From positions 1-64,000 of the forward strand of contig JAHHHS010000036.1 of the NCBI GenBank assembly GCA_019359215.1: a DNA stretch of 64,000 bases. The letters run 5' to 3'. Made by a program: the position numbers and the translations under genes. Shown here piece after piece: positions 61,779 to 64,000 of this stretch. Numbering within the stretch: position 1 is the first letter of the stretch; every line of letters begins with the position of its first letter. Below the pieces are notes generated by a model. The model had not been told where the DNA came from. It searched no databases and saw only the letters and a list, made by a program, of their open reading frames with translations. Origin of the DNA: Nostoc indistinguendum CM1-VF10. GTDB lineage: Bacteria > Cyanobacteriota > Cyanobacteriia > Cyanobacteriales > Nostocaceae.

Positions 61779-62729
61779 ATGAGAAAACCCCCAAATAACG
61801 GATTTATTTTAATTGTGGATGATAATCCGACAAATTTATCTGTCCTGTGTGCAGCGCTCAATAGTGAGGGTTTTCGTTTTCGTGTTGCAGTCGATGGAGA
61901 AACCGCCATCGCTCAAGCCGAACGCAATCAACCAGAGTTGATTTTGCTGGATGTACAAATGCCGGGTATTGATGGATTTGAAACTTGTCGCCGCCTCAAA
62001 GCCAATCCTGTCACTGAAAACATTCCGATTATTTTCACTACTGCCTTAGCGGATACGGAAAGCAAAACGAAGGGATTTTCCCTTGGTGCAGTAGACTACA
62101 TCCCTAAACCGTTTGCACAAGAGGAAGTCATTGCTAGAGTGCGCGTACATTTACAACTCAAACAATTGACTGAATCTTTGGAACAACAAGTTAGCGATCG
62201 CACCAAGGCTTTACAATAAGCGCAAGTCCAACTAGTGCAGCAAGAGAAACTATCAACACTCGGAGAGTTAATTGCTGGTATTGGCCATGAAATCAACAAC
62301 CCCATCAGCTTTATTTCCAGCAATATTCCACCCTTGGAAGAATACATTTCAGGAGTAACCGAGTTGCTCCTACTGTATGAACAGGAGTATCCAAACCCAA
62401 CAGCCAAAATTACCACTGCTATTAAGAACTTGGATTTGAGCTTCGTTCTCGAAGATATGGGGAAAATTTTGAACTCACTCCAGCTAGGAAGTGAACGAAT
62501 TCAAAACCTTTCTAATTCACTCCGCACCTTTTGTCGTTCGGATAGTGATACTAAAATATTTGCTGATTTGCACCAAGGACTAGATAGTACGTTAATGATT
62601 TTGCAACACCGTCTCAAAGCTAATGGCGATCGTCCCCGCATTGAAGTTATTAAAAGTTATGGAGTATTACCAGAAGTAAGCTGCTATATTGGGCAGATGA
62701 ATCAAGTATTTATGAACATTTTGGCGTTA
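61779..62729 (+). pseudogene. REC-histidine kinase gene, broken by a nonsense codon and a 3' deletion
   Basis: The receiver domain (FILIVDDNPTN, LILLDVQMPGIDGF) is complete. The frame meets TAA 62217-62219 after RTKALQ, and in the same frame continues AQVQLVQQEKLSTLGELIAG to the phospho-acceptor segment GHEINNPISF. A CAA to TAA change explains the stop. The kinase continues to MNQVFMNIL, where the ATPase (N, G1, F and G2 boxes) should follow, but the frame joins directly to the next gene's start at 62730. The receiver part alone (146 aa) may still be made. The gene lies 36 bp after the hybrid kinase and probably shares its transcript. Confidence 0.8.
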
Positions 62730-63140
62730 ATGGCAGAACGCATAGAATCCCTCAAAGCTGGAATAATTGGGGGTTTATCTGTGTGTTTTGCTTTTGCGAT
62801 CGCTAGTCTTTTGAATAATTTAGTACTAGCAAAGTATTTTCAAATACTCGCAAGTCTGCGAAGTGATGTTAACTGGCATTTGTGGGTGAGTGGTGCAGTT
62901 GCAACTTTTACTGGTTTACTATTTGGTGTCACCTACCGCTACATCATCCGCTCGGATAAAAATCCCCAACTCAAAGTCGGTGGTGTGCTGGCGTTTGGCT
63001 TGGTGCGGGGATTAACTCAAATAGAACTTGGATGGGATTCTTATAGCACAATTTGGCCTTTTTTAGTGTTAGCTGGAGAAAGTTTGTTATGGTTTGCGCT
63101 GGCTGCGATCGCTCTTGATATTGCGATTCAACTCCGTTAG
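62730..63140 (+). CDS. Conserved membrane protein with four helices
   Basis: The 136-aa protein starts MAERIESLKAGIIGG at an ATG placed right at the junction with the truncated kinase. Four membrane stretches are visible: GGLSVCFAFAIASLLNNLVL, WVSGAVATFTGLLFGVTYRY, VGGVLAFGLVRGLTQIE and VLAGESLLWFALAAIALDIA. I associate it with a small cyanobacterial membrane family of unknown function. It appears complete, so the deletion probably removed only the kinase end and the old spacer. In the present arrangement its frame is also open into the kinase upstream. Confidence 0.65.
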   Translation: MAERIESLKAGIIGGLSVCFAFAIASLLNNLVLAKYFQILASLRSDVNWHLWVSGAVATFTGLLFGVTYRYIIRSDKNPQLKVGGVLAFGLVRGLTQIELGWDSYSTIWPFLVLAGESLLWFALAAIALDIAIQLR

Positions 63141-63285
63141 ATTAAACCTTTTTCATCAATCTAATGTAATTAAGTATTGTTCTCTATTAGCTAATATGAA
63201 AGCTAAAAGATTCCACTATTATTTAAACACTAACGCAACCTTGAGCTAGACTACAAGTGTAATCCCTACATGGCAGGAAACCTTT

Positions 63286-63759
63286 GTGAAAGCGAGATGG
63301 ATTATCACAGCAGTTTCAGCAGCACTATTTTTCGGCGGTAGCCTGCTAACATCACTCCGTGATCCTTGGTTTCAAAACTTGCAGCGTCCCGGCTGGTTGA
63401 CTTTTGAATTTCTCATCCCATTTATTTGGACATTCATTTGGGTCTGTCTGACAATCTCAGCAATTATCGTTTGGGAGAAAACCTCAAAACAGTCTCGTCC
63501 TTGGCTGTTGATGGCTATGTATGCAGCGATCGCCCTATTAACCTCAGTTTACAGTCCCATTGTAGTAGAACTTCGCAGCCTAACAGGTGGAATGATTGCC
63601 GGTGGCTTGGCAACACTTTTAGTCTACATTTTAGCATTTCTGGTTAAACCAATTTCCCAAAAAGCCTCTTGGCTATTTCTACCCTATGCTCTCTGGGGCC
63701 CTTTCGGTACTTATCTCACTTGGCTATTAATTCAACTTAATCAGGGCGCAGCTAAATAA
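63286..63759 (+). CDS. TspO/MBR family protein
   Basis: The 157-aa protein has five membrane helices and an RPGWLTFEFLIPFIWTFIW stretch, which is the TspO/MBR (peripheral benzodiazepine receptor-like) signature region. TspO proteins bind porphyrins and influence tetrapyrrole and stress responses. This one has some unusual positions (longer gap to the last helix, KPISQKASWLFLPYALWGPFG). It starts at GTG 63286. It is separate from the upstream membrane protein by 145 bp. Confidence 0.8.
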   Translation: MKARWIITAVSAALFFGGSLLTSLRDPWFQNLQRPGWLTFEFLIPFIWTFIWVCLTISAIIVWEKTSKQSRPWLLMAMYAAIALLTSVYSPIVVELRSLTGGMIAGGLATLLVYILAFLVKPISQKASWLFLPYALWGPFGTYLTWLLIQLNQGAAK

Positions 63760-64000
63760 ACGTGACGCAAAAAGACAGGCGATCGCTGGTGTTAACAGCT
63801 AAAGAACCTACATATTAAGTAGCTCTCGGTACTCGTGCAGCATCAAATTGAAAATTATTATTTCTAGCCAAAAGGATGTTTGGAGGATAAATTTTTATTG
63901 TTGGCTGAGTATTCAGAGCAATTTATTGCTTCTTCGGTAAGAACAATAGAAGGATTTACTGCACATTTTAGATAATGATTATTGGAATAAAAGCTACAGT
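63760..64000. other. Window end, no gene recognised
   Basis: The last 241 bases contain a HIP1 octamer near 63779 and AT-rich sequence. No frame with a recognisable product was found. Confidence 0.35.

Overview
The window is chromosomal DNA from a filamentous, Nostoc-like cyanobacterium. The signs are the photosynthesis genes petN, hli and crtW, the cyanobacterial small-protein and TPR families, very frequent HIP1 octamers (GCGATCGC), and short 7-bp-type tandem repeats in many spacers. Base composition is moderate to AT-rich. There is no phage block, CRISPR array, rRNA or recognisable tRNA.

Layout. 1-2 kb: the end of an IS630-type transposase breaking a ydeI-like gene, then a NarL-type response regulator and era. 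2-10.5 kb: pfkA, followed by an accessory stretch with a ParE-type and a PIN-type toxin-antitoxin pair, an M14-type deacylase, a truncated CHAT protein ending in a 21-bp repeat array, and two pseudogenes. 10.5-21 kb: Fe-S carrier, TPR, SDR, FHA, copper P-type ATPase, TM2 and CPBP protease genes. 21-28.6 kb: Uma2, pentapeptide, FAD oxidoreductase (lacking the usual SelD half), a long TPR protein, a protein with a novel ~65-residue repeat, and a frameshifted Rpn nuclease. 28.8-34.4 kb: SemiSWEET, two radical SAM enzymes (one CofG), HLIP and the ketolase CrtW. 35-45 kb: hflX, sbcC, a peptidoglycan-binding SPOR protein, an SH3 protein and ycf46. 45.9-49.5 kb: the core cluster rpmH-rnpA-PH protein-yidC-jag-yceD. 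50.8-53.8 kb: the pnt transhydrogenase operon with a clear terminator. 54-56 kb: an orphan gene, a HIP1-rich repeat block and relics of two toxins. 56-63.8 kb: a signalling block with a frameshifted four-GAF histidine kinase, petN plus a small membrane protein, an ethylene-receptor-type hybrid kinase, a broken REC-kinase gene, a membrane protein and TspO.

The most striking points are: an ethylene-binding hybrid kinase whose D/Y/C/H spacing matches ETR1; three in-frame insertions of spacer-type short repeats inside a copper ATPase; the recurring ~60-70-residue LKSKYKAT repeat protein; a 29-bp dispersed repeat that has entered a coding frame with its own stop codons; and an unusually high density of recently broken genes (nonsense, 1-bp and 5-bp frameshifts, deletion fusions). 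Genes below 60 codons that were found by reading are rpmH, petN, a 53-aa petN neighbour and a 59-aa membrane protein.
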